Made by a program: the position numbers and the translations under genes. A model generated the notes under the pieces. That model searched no databases. It saw nothing but the letters and a program-made list of their open reading frames with translations, and was not told the DNA's origin. DNA of 64,000 nucleotides from Mobilisporobacter senegalensis (GTDB taxonomy: Bacteria; Bacillota; Clostridia; Lachnospirales; Lachnospiraceae). The DNA lies in the NCBI RefSeq assembly GCF_003752155.1, contig NZ_RJVG01000001.1:186001-250000 (forward strand), read 5' to 3'. Shown here in pieces: positions 46,049 to 53,411 of the stretch. Each line of letters starts with the position of its first letter. The first letter of the stretch is position 1.

Positions 46049-47071
46049 TTATTTTCCAAGAACAGCTTTTAATTCATCTAAATATGCCTGTGCATTTTCA
46101 GAAGTAATTACAGTTGCACCAGTATCAACACTCTTGTCTATTGTTTCTCCTTTTGCTGTTGCAACAGCTTTTTCAACTGCCATATATCCCATGTTATATG
46201 GAGATTGTGCTACTGTTGCTGCAAAAGTTCCATCAATAACATTTTGAACACCTGCCTGAATACCATCAAAGCCAACGATAATAATATCTTTTAAACCAGC
46301 TTGTTGTGCTGCTCTTGATGCACCGGAAGCAATTTCATCATTATTGCAAAGTACGATATCTACATCATTATTTAAGCTTGTTAAAAGGTTTTCCATAATG
46401 CTGGCTGCTTTATCTGCAAGACCTTCTGCATATTGAACAGCTTCCACTTTTACGCCGTTAGCTTCAAGTGCAGCTCTGTATCCATTTTCACGTTCATCAC
46501 TTGTTGTATTACCTTGAACGCCGCCAATGATTACAGCTCTTGCTCCTTCGCCAGCTTTTTTCGCTGCATATTCACCACCAAGGTAAGCAGCATCATAGTT
46601 ACCTGTACCAATGTAAGTTACTTTCTTATCATATGGTGCATCTGTATCTACAAATAAAACTGGAACAGAAGTATCTCCTAATACAGAAACAACAGAATCT
46701 GGTTGTAATGGAGAAATAACGAAAGCATCAAGATCTGGTGAAGAAAGCATAGTTTCAATCATATTATTTTGTTCATCGTATGCTGTTTCTGAAGCCGGTC
46801 CCTGTAAGTCTACAGTTACACCTAGATCTTCACCTGCCTGCTTAACACCTGCTGCAACATAACCCCAATATTCACTGGATAATGTCTTTAAGATTACACC
46901 TACTCGAATGTCTCCATCTGTAGCTGTTTCTTCTGGAGTTTCTGCTGTCTCTTCTGTTGTTTCCTTAGAAGTATCCGGAGTAGTTGCAGCTGTGTCCTCT
47001 TTCGCTCCACATCCTGCTAAACCTGCTGTTAATGCCAGTACCATAAATAAAGCTAATAATTTTTTCTTCAT
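46049..47071 (-). CDS. sugar-binding lipoprotein of the inositol ABC transporter
   Basis: A 340-residue periplasmic-binding-protein-like family 4 (RbsB type) protein anchored as a lipoprotein: signal MKKKLLALFMVLALTAGLAGC with lipobox LAGC and Cys21, then an acidic Thr/Glu linker (about 22-50), then two Rossmann-like lobes (IRVGVILKTLSSEYWG, GGVQGNTTSDERENGY, IVLCNNDEIASGASRA, VIDGTFAATVAQSP). I start at ATG 47071 behind GAAAGGGG; the longer frame to 47125 would put a charged stretch before the signal peptide. It delivers substrate, probably myo-inositol, to the permease. Confidence 0.92.
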   Translation of the reverse strand: MKKKLLALFMVLALTAGLAGCGAKEDTAATTPDTSKETTEETAETPEETATDGDIRVGVILKTLSSEYWGYVAAGVKQAGEDLGVTVDLQGPASETAYDEQNNMIETMLSSPDLDAFVISPLQPDSVVSVLGDTSVPVLFVDTDAPYDKKVTYIGTGNYDAAYLGGEYAAKKAGEGARAVIIGGVQGNTTSDERENGYRAALEANGVKVEAVQYAEGLADKAASIMENLLTSLNNDVDIVLCNNDEIASGASRAAQQAGLKDIIIVGFDGIQAGVQNVIDGTFAATVAQSPYNMGYMAVEKAVATAKGETIDKSVDTGATVITSENAQAYLDELKAVLGK

Positions 47072-47188
47072 AATAAATCCCCTTTCACTTTTACAAGTTT
47101 TTGTTTTACTTTTTTCAGTTAACAAGTTTCCTATTACCTAATTCCTCTCCTTTTCAGGAATGCTGCCTTTGTAACTTACCCATATTCG

Positions 47189-47971
47189 TTACTCAAAAGT
47201 AGCATTTAGCATCCAGATATGCTCTGGATCATCAATTCTTGCTTTCCATGGGTCACCTTCAAAATGGCGGATCATCCAGCAAGTGTACATCTGATAACCT
47301 GGTGCTGTCACCTGTGGATGGGTCAATCCACCTGGTATGGCGCAAAAGCTTCCATCTTTGATTTTAAATGCATCTTCTCCGATAAAACATGCACCAAACC
47401 CCTGAGGCAAATCAAAATGATAGTAATATACCTCTGGCTGTGGATGATGATGCGGAATATAGCTAGACCATCCACCTTGTGTTGCCACAACCTCTCCCAA
47501 TACCATATTTGAATATGGTGCATTGGAATAATCAAAAACAGTTCTAACTAATCTGACTGCTGTATTGTTGCATAGACCAATTCCTGCTGTTGATTCCATA
47601 CAATCTTCCGGTGTGTAGAATTTTCCTACAAACTCAGTTGCATTTTCTGTTGTTTGAACTAGTATTTCTGACTCAGCAAATGCTTTGATCGTAACGACTG
47701 TTCCTCTACTTACATGCAGGCAATATGCCCCTTCTTCAAAACAATTCTTTCTGTTTGCAGTAATTTTATGATTTTCATAGGAATACTCTATACTGCCAGA
47801 AATCAGAAGATACGCAGCTTCATCCTTTTCCATACAAAAGACTTTCTCCTGCCCTTTTTGCATTTTGTAGATTCTGATGTCCATCATCATATCCTTATAT
47901 ATTCCATCACGGGTTGTAAGTACCTTCTCACCCGCAGTAGAAAACTCTGGATATCCGAACATTTCAAACAT
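47189..47971 (-). CDS. iolB: IolB, 5-deoxy-glucuronate isomerase
   Basis: Converts 5-deoxy-glucuronate to 2-deoxy-5-keto-gluconate. The 260-residue double cupin has the metal-binding second-cupin stretch SSYIPHHHPQPEVYYYHFD (His cluster) and GGLTHPQVTAPGYQMYTCWMIRH near the C-terminus. Length is normal (about 270). It lies 27 bases downstream of iolD and ahead of the binding-protein gene. Confidence 0.94.
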   Translation of the reverse strand: MFEMFGYPEFSTAGEKVLTTRDGIYKDMMMDIRIYKMQKGQEKVFCMEKDEAAYLLISGSIEYSYENHKITANRKNCFEEGAYCLHVSRGTVVTIKAFAESEILVQTTENATEFVGKFYTPEDCMESTAGIGLCNNTAVRLVRTVFDYSNAPYSNMVLGEVVATQGGWSSYIPHHHPQPEVYYYHFDLPQGFGACFIGEDAFKIKDGSFCAIPGGLTHPQVTAPGYQMYTCWMIRHFEGDPWKARIDDPEHIWMLNATFE

Positions 47972-47998
47972 ATGTTACCCTCCTTTCTTTTTTAATTC

Positions 47999-49933
47999 CT
48001 AATAAATTCTCGCAGATTTGAGATTTTCTTCTTTTCTTATATAAGCATCCTGCACAGACTGTTTGGTAGTCGTGCTGGCGATACCAATATTCCACCATGA
48101 TTTATAGCCTTCTGTCATAGTCTTTGGAAGCACTTTAATATCAATTAGTGTAGATACTTCCTGTTTTTTTGCATCTATTAATGCTTCTCTTAATTCTTCT
48201 AATGTTTTTACTGTATATGTTTTTAATCCATATCCTGCTGCTGACATTGCATAGTCTATGGCGATTAAGTCTCCGTCATGGGACGAACTTTCCTCATTGT
48301 CCCTGTATCTGAATTCTGTTGCCAGATTTCCAATACCGTTAGACATTTGGAGATTATTAATACATCCAAAACCACTGTTATCAAATAGTAAAATATTGAT
48401 TTTCTTTCTCTCCTGCATTGCAGTTAATGCTTCACTGTGTAACATCAGGTAACTTCCATCACCACACATAGCATATACTTCTTTCTTAGGATCTGCTATC
48501 TTAGCTCCTAATGCTGCTGCAATTTCATAACCCATACAAGAATATCCATATTCCATATGATAGCTGTCTTTCGCATCCGTCGTCCACATTCTTTGTAAAT
48601 CTCCCGGAAGACTTCCAGATGCTCCTGTAATAATTGCATCTTCATCAATCAATTCACGGATCATACAAAGTGCAGCCACCTGAGTTAAGTTACTCTTTGT
48701 TAATTTCGTAAATTCTTCAATAGATCCTGGATTGCCGGCTTTTACGATTGGTTTAAATTCTTCATCATAAATATAGTCTTTAAAGAAATCCATCTCTTTT
48801 TGCCATGCATTCTTTGCTTCTTGTATCTCATTTGTATAAGCTGCATGATAACCAGCTTCCCGTAGTACCATACCTACTGCTTCCAAACCAGCTTTTGCAT
48901 CACCGATTGCTTTTACACTGTCTAATTTACCTGCATGGAATTTTGAAACATTTAAAGTGATAAACTTTGCATTTGGATTCTTAAATTGTGATTTAGAACC
49001 AGTTGTGAAGTCAGATAATCTGGAACCAATTGCAAAGATTAAATCTGCCTTCTCAGCAATGGTATTGGCTGCAAGATTACCGGTTACTCCAACTCCCCCC
49101 AGATTATATGGCGAACTGGATATGCATGCACTTTTTCCTGCTTGTGTTTCTGCAAAAGGAATGTTGAACTCCTCACAGAATTTAGTAAGAGCTTCCCCTG
49201 CATTGGAATATCTTACTCCGCCGCCACAGATTACCATTGGTTGTTTACTTTGTAAGATTAATTTTGTTATATCCTCTATCTCTTCTGAAACTGGCGTTGG
49301 CCGTGTTATTCTATGTACACGTTTTTTGAAAAAATCGACTGGGAAATCAAAGCTTTCACCCTGAACATCTTGTGGTAATGCAATACATACTGCCCCTGTC
49401 AATTCAGGATCTGTTAGGACTCTCATTGCATTAATCATGGCAGTGATCAATTGTTCCGGTCTTGTTACTCTGTCCCAATATTTGCTTACAGGTCGGAACG
49501 CATCGTTTGTTGTTATTGTAAGATTATTGCTTTGCTCTAATTGTTGTAATACTGGATCCGGTTGTCTTGTAGCAAAAGTATCTCCCGGAAATAATAATAA
49601 AGGAATATTATTTACAGAAGCCAGTGCTGCAGCAGTTACCATATTAGCTGCTCCTGGTCCAATGGAAGATGCACAAGCGATTATTTTAGTTCTGTTATTC
49701 TGTTTCGCATAAGCAGTTGCGGCATGAGCCATACCTTGTTCATTCCTGCCCTGATACACCTTCAGGCTTCCTGGATCTTCATCAAGGGCCTGACCAATTC
49801 CTAATACAATTCCATGCCCAAAAATGGTAAACATTCCTGTTACATACTTTATCTCCTGTCCATCCACATTCACATATTGATTATCTAAAAATTTAATCAA
49901 TGCCTGGGCCGTAGTCATTCTTAATGTCTCCAC
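47999..49933 (-). CDS. iolD: IolD, 3D-(3,5/4)-trihydroxycyclohexane-1,2-dione hydrolase
   Basis: Thiamine-diphosphate enzyme that opens the ring to 5-deoxy-glucuronate. It has 644 residues in the three-domain acetolactate-synthase layout: N-terminal [16 protein letters not shown] and [12 protein letters not shown], central domain, and a C-terminal ThDP/Mg motif [11 protein letters not shown] through [14 protein letters not shown] 49933 behind GGAGG is my start ([16 protein letters not shown] fits the family); ATG 49918 is an alternative. First gene of the leftward operon iolD-iolB-binding protein-iolG-ATPase-permease-isomerase-iolG2-iolE. Confidence 0.94.
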   Translation of the reverse strand: METLRMTTAQALIKFLDNQYVNVDGQEIKYVTGMFTIFGHGIVLGIGQALDEDPGSLKVYQGRNEQGMAHAATAYAKQNNRTKIIACASSIGPGAANMVTAAALASVNNIPLLLFPGDTFATRQPDPVLQQLEQSNNLTITTNDAFRPVSKYWDRVTRPEQLITAMINAMRVLTDPELTGAVCIALPQDVQGESFDFPVDFFKKRVHRITRPTPVSEEIEDITKLILQSKQPMVICGGGVRYSNAGEALTKFCEEFNIPFAETQAGKSACISSSPYNLGGVGVTGNLAANTIAEKADLIFAIGSRLSDFTTGSKSQFKNPNAKFITLNVSKFHAGKLDSVKAIGDAKAGLEAVGMVLREAGYHAAYTNEIQEAKNAWQKEMDFFKDYIYDEEFKPIVKAGNPGSIEEFTKLTKSNLTQVAALCMIRELIDEDAIITGASGSLPGDLQRMWTTDAKDSYHMEYGYSCMGYEIAAALGAKIADPKKEVYAMCGDGSYLMLHSEALTAMQERKKINILLFDNSGFGCINNLQMSNGIGNLATEFRYRDNEESSSHDGDLIAIDYAMSAAGYGLKTYTVKTLEELREALIDAKKQEVSTLIDIKVLPKTMTEGYKSWWNIGIASTTTKQSVQDAYIRKEENLKSARIY

Positions 49934-50046
49934 TACTTCATCCTCCTTAATCCTTCCAATCTACCATATTACTTAGCTGTCACCTAAACTCCTGAGTAAA
50001 TTTGCACTATTCCTTGTTTGGATACGTTTTGGTTATGTTTTTGTAC

Positions 50047-50058
50047 TAATATTATCAA
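50047..50058. promoter_or_regulatory. candidate IolR operator at iolD
   Basis: TAATATTATCAA, 10 of 12 identical to the pair near iolJ, just downstream of the iolD -10 box. Confidence 0.4.
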
Positions 50059-50069
50059 CTCTTTGTTAT

Positions 50070-50098
50070 ATATTACATTTTCTATGTCACTTTGTCAA
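50070..50098 (-). promoter_or_regulatory. sigma-A promoter of the iolD operon
   Basis: Leftward TTGACA (50093-50098), 17 bases, TAATAT (50070-50075). The gap 49934-50367 otherwise contains the operator candidate and the terminator at 50293-50337; I see no gene in it. Confidence 0.78.
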
Positions 50099-50292
50099 TA
50101 CATTTTTATCATTTTAATCTAAAACATATCTACTTTTACTCATTTTTTAGGTAAATTCACCATTCTTTTGTAATATCTGTAATCCTTAAACTTTTTGTTA
50201 CATTTGAATAATTTTAGTTGAAAATACGTTGTGTTTTTATTCTATATGAATACAATATAAAGGACAACTATATATATCTTCCAACAGAATGC

Positions 50293-50337
50293 AAAAAAGC
50301 GCCTGCCATTGAATTATATCAATGTTTGACGCTTGAT
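50293..50337 (-). terminator. terminator after the VOC gene
   Basis: Imperfect hairpin (AGCG...CGCT outer, CATTGA/TCAATG inner) followed leftward by six T (A at 50293-50298), about 30 bases after the VOC stop. Confidence 0.75.
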
Positions 50338-50367
50338 GCTAACATTATCCCATTTGTTTTTATAATG

Positions 50368-50748
50368 CTACTTAGTTATCTCAATCTGATTCTCTTCTGG
50401 ATCTAAAATGCAACTTTCATAATATCCATCCCCTGTTGTTCGCGGACCACTGATTACCTCGTATCCATCCTTTTTTAGCTGTGCTGTTATACTGTCTACA
50501 TTTTCTTTACTCCCTACGCTAAATGCCAGGTGGACATATCCTGTACCGGTTCGTTCCTTTTCACGAGGTATAAGGTCTGGTCTTGTCATTAATTCAAGTC
50601 TGCATCCATCCCCAAATGATACAAAATAAGTTTCTAATCCTGTTTTTGGATTATGATATTTATTATTGGAGATTCCTCCAAAATATTTTTCATAAAAATT
50701 TCTCATACGTTCAAGATTTTCTACATAAATAGCTATATGGCTTATCAC
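50368..50748 (-). CDS. VOC-superfamily (glyoxalase-like) protein
   Basis: A 126-residue VOC protein: ISHIAIYVENLERMRNFYEKYFG start with metal-type His, RLELMTRPD, GYVHLAFSVGS, and an Asp-Pro-Glu-rich end LDPEENQIEI. These are the four metal-ligand areas of lactoylglutathione-lyase-like or fosfomycin-resistance-like members; the substrate is unknown. AAGGAG touches the in-frame ATG at 50757, so I prefer the GTG at 50748, 9 bases away. It follows a zinc-ribbon membrane protein gene by 44 bases. Confidence 0.8.
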   Translation of the reverse strand: MISHIAIYVENLERMRNFYEKYFGGISNNKYHNPKTGLETYFVSFGDGCRLELMTRPDLIPREKERTGTGYVHLAFSVGSKENVDSITAQLKKDGYEVISGPRTTGDGYYESCILDPEENQIEITK

Positions 50749-50792
50749 TTTGATCATCTCCTTGTGAAGTTTTAGTAAAATACTCAATAGTA

Positions 50793-51290
50793 TTATTTAA
50801 TATATGTACCGCAATGTTCACATTTTGTACCTATGCCAGGTTTTATTTTATTGACCGCTCCACAGCTTCGGCACTCTACAGTGATATAATCATCAGAAAA
50901 TATTATTTGATTTGTTTCCATATCTATATACACACCCTTTAAAATCTTACTACTTATCATTTGATTTAAATTACTGATAATAATTTCCTGGGTCAGGCCC
51001 ATGCCGTCCGCCAGTTTTTTGATAGAACGTGTTTTATTAACAGCCAGCCAGGACATATATATTTTAAAATCAGACACCATACTGATATACGTTTTACCAA
51101 CACCAATCAGTATCATACATATTATAAAGCCAATACACATCTCTATAAAACTTCCAAATGAATCATCTACATCATCCGTGATCATTTCAAATGATATGGC
51201 TCCGAACAATATATTGCAAATTATCCCTGCCACAAGACAAAATGTCCCAAATATTTTGTAAAAAGTTACGATTGGCTTTGATTGCTCCAT
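50793..51290 (-). CDS. two-TM membrane protein with PCI/HTH-like segment and C-terminal zinc ribbon
   Basis: A 165-residue protein. Two hydrophobic helices (about 10-32 and 48-68) are followed by a soluble part with SIKKLADGMGLTQEIIISNLNQMISSKILKGVYID, a winged-helix or PCI-like fold, and end in a short zinc ribbon (CRSCGAVNKIKPGIGTKCEHCG). Start ATG 51290 behind GGGAGGG. Proteins of this layout are common in Clostridia but uncharacterised. The gene is probably cotranscribed with the VOC gene. Confidence 0.75.
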   Translation of the reverse strand: MEQSKPIVTFYKIFGTFCLVAGIICNILFGAISFEMITDDVDDSFGSFIEMCIGFIICMILIGVGKTYISMVSDFKIYMSWLAVNKTRSIKKLADGMGLTQEIIISNLNQMISSKILKGVYIDMETNQIIFSDDYITVECRSCGAVNKIKPGIGTKCEHCGTYIK

Positions 51291-51590
51291 ACTGCCCTCC
51301 CATTTAATTACTCCCAGACTATCCAAACCCCATAAATATAAAATTTCTTTTACGTCAAATCTATAAGATTTCTTATAGGAATAATTATATCATCAAAGAA
51401 ATCCAAATACAATTCTCATTCTCCATCATGCTTATAGGAAATGTCTTTTCTATCCCACTATATATAAGCATTTAATACAAAATTATAAAAAAATATCTAA
51501 TTTTCGTAATTGAATGACACTATCTTCTATATTGTGCATATTATAATAGTGGGAACTGGTTTCCCAATACTTTAACAAGGAGCGGATGGT

Positions 51591-51749
51591 ATGGGTCGTT
51601 ACAGAGATCGGGATAAATATGAACACTATAGATACAACAATTATTTTAGAGACGACGATGACTATAGACGTGACAAATATGGCAATCGAGGCAGTCGTCG
51701 GAGAAAACACGACAAAGATGATTGTGGTTGCAGAGGCAGAAGATATTAA
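51591..51749 (+). CDS. 52-residue Arg/Tyr/Asp-rich low-complexity protein
   Basis: A small ORF behind AAGGAG (spacing 8). About half of its residues are Arg, Tyr or Asp, with a C-terminal CGCRGRRY. No hydrophobic segment. Spore-coat and crust proteins are often short, Tyr/Arg-rich and end in Cys, so that is one possible role, but I do not recognise it. A small palindrome (GGGAA/TTTCCC type, 51551-51565) stands just upstream. The 300 bases 51291-51590 show no other gene. The ORF in a different frame starting at 51586 is not favoured because it lacks a matched ribosome binding site. Confidence 0.55.
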   Translation: MGRYRDRDKYEHYRYNNYFRDDDDYRRDKYGNRGSRRRKHDKDDCGCRGRRY

Positions 51750-51966
51750 TTTAATTCCTCAAACCATTATTCATAACTATTATAACGTATCGCCTTCGTA
51801 AATGTCGTTTGGACTAATAACATGACTTATCCATTTACCTCGACATATAAATCATAATTTTTAACTCCTAAATATTAATGTAGTAAAAATAAAACTCCTT
51901 CCAATTACTATTATCAATTTTTTTACTCACACCCCTCGTGAGTTATCGTCCTGTGATCTATCAGAC

Positions 51967-52013
51967 AAAAGAAGGTCTACACTAAACTAAATCTTTAAGG
52001 TAGACCTTCTTTT
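51967..52013. terminator. bidirectional terminator
   Basis: A 14-base perfect stem (51967-51980 with 52000-52013) with A and T runs, between the small rightward ORF and the leftward LysM-GH18 gene. The gap 51750-52053 holds only this. Confidence 0.9.
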
Positions 52014-52053
52014 AATAAGTATCAATGGCATTTAATACTATTTATTTAATTTT

Positions 52054-53331
52054 CTAGATGACCTTTTCAATGTAATACTGGGTATTAATAATGAGAAATT
52101 CTTGAGCCAGAAAATACATTATATTCCAAAAAGCAATCCCATCCAAATTATGTTGTGACACTAATTCCAGAAAAGTGCTCAAACCTCTTCCATCATGAAA
52201 ATATACTAAATAATCTTCGCTATTTGATATATAAAAATAAGATGTGAGATTATTCTTATTATAATTAATTTCTGTACCTGCATTACTCGCCAGTTGTATG
52301 GCATTTGCATTACTTATGGCTTCTGCTCTTGAAACCCCTTCTATAAATGGGAATCTGAAAATATACCCAATACTTGTGATACCAAAAGTTATTTTCTCAG
52401 ACGGTATCTGGGTTTCAATATATGCCAGCAGTATTTGCTGATAATTAAACGGTATTTCATCCAATGGAATTCCTGTAGTATATCCCCAGGAATATGAAAT
52501 AAGAATCACCCCATCAATTATCTGGGATACCCTGGTATAATCTATCTCTCTAAAATCCGTTATTTCATCCCTTTGAAAAGCATTGGGCGATATAGTAATA
52601 AAAACTTTAATCTCCTGGCTCTTTAACCTGCTTATTAGACGAATAATAAATTCAATGTATTTTTCTCTATCTTCCGGTAATATATATGGCATATCCAGAT
52701 TCAACCCATAATAACCTTTCTCCTTTAGAACAGAGGAAACATTTTCAATTAAATTATCCTGTATATCTTTATCCGCCAAGAAATTATGTGCGATGTCCCT
52801 ATCAAATGCTCCCTCACTGGTAACATTTGATATTACCATAATAGGGGCTACTCCATAACCTTTTGCCATATCAATGAGTTCTGCATCATCTATATCATTT
52901 AATTCGCCATTTGCTGATATTGTATAACTAAATATAGATAAATAAGTTAAATAGAGCAGGTTCTTTTCTAATATCTTTCTATCAATAAATGGATAGGCAT
53001 ATCCGTTTATTTTAATACTTCCACTCTTTTCATTAATATAACGAATCACTAAAATTTCTCCTGGATATATATACTCTCTGTCCAGAAGATAAGGATTGTT
53101 CCTCAATAAGTCCATGAGGGTCACATTATACCTGTCTGCTATACCGGGTAAGGTCTCTCCCTGTATTACGGTATGTGTCTGCTCTGGATAAACTATAATT
53201 ATCGTCTGGCCGATAACTAAATTATTGGGGTTCATTAAATCATTCTCTTGAATTAACCTGACCGCACTAACTTTATAATAATCTGCAATTGAAAAAATTG
53301 TTTCTCCTTGTTTGACTACATGAATAATCAT
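52054..53331 (-). CDS. LysM-LysM-GH18 protein (SleL/YaaH-like), catalytic Glu replaced
   Basis: A 425-residue protein without signal peptide, with two LysM peptidoglycan-binding repeats (about 3-47 and 52-96) and a GH18 barrel (about 105-420), the layout of spore cortex-fragment glucosaminidases SleL/YaaH. In that family the active site reads like NVDFEYI; here it is GLNLDMPYI (209-217), so the acid/base Glu position (215) is Pro. The rest (ILISYSWGY, FGITSIGY, DGIAFWNIMY) is preserved. It may be a cortex-binding pseudoenzyme. The gene is monocistronic. Confidence 0.82.
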   Translation of the reverse strand: MIIHVVKQGETIFSIADYYKVSAVRLIQENDLMNPNNLVIGQTIIIVYPEQTHTVIQGETLPGIADRYNVTLMDLLRNNPYLLDREYIYPGEILVIRYINEKSGSIKINGYAYPFIDRKILEKNLLYLTYLSIFSYTISANGELNDIDDAELIDMAKGYGVAPIMVISNVTSEGAFDRDIAHNFLADKDIQDNLIENVSSVLKEKGYYGLNLDMPYILPEDREKYIEFIIRLISRLKSQEIKVFITISPNAFQRDEITDFREIDYTRVSQIIDGVILISYSWGYTTGIPLDEIPFNYQQILLAYIETQIPSEKITFGITSIGYIFRFPFIEGVSRAEAISNANAIQLASNAGTEINYNKNNLTSYFYISNSEDYLVYFHDGRGLSTFLELVSQHNLDGIAFWNIMYFLAQEFLIINTQYYIEKVI

Positions 53332-53411
53332 AATAACCTCATTGGTTGATTTTGTTATTATATTCTATGTATCATTTATAAAGGAGATTCTTTCAGAAAA
53401 ATCGTTTCCGG

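Noticed and set aside
50218-50406. 62-residue rightward ORF
   Set aside because: Overlaps the VOC gene end and its terminator, lacks a ribosome binding site.
51483-51710. Leftward 75-residue ORF opposite the small Arg/Tyr-rich gene
   Set aside because: Low-complexity mirror of the other strand; the rightward frame has the ribosome binding site.
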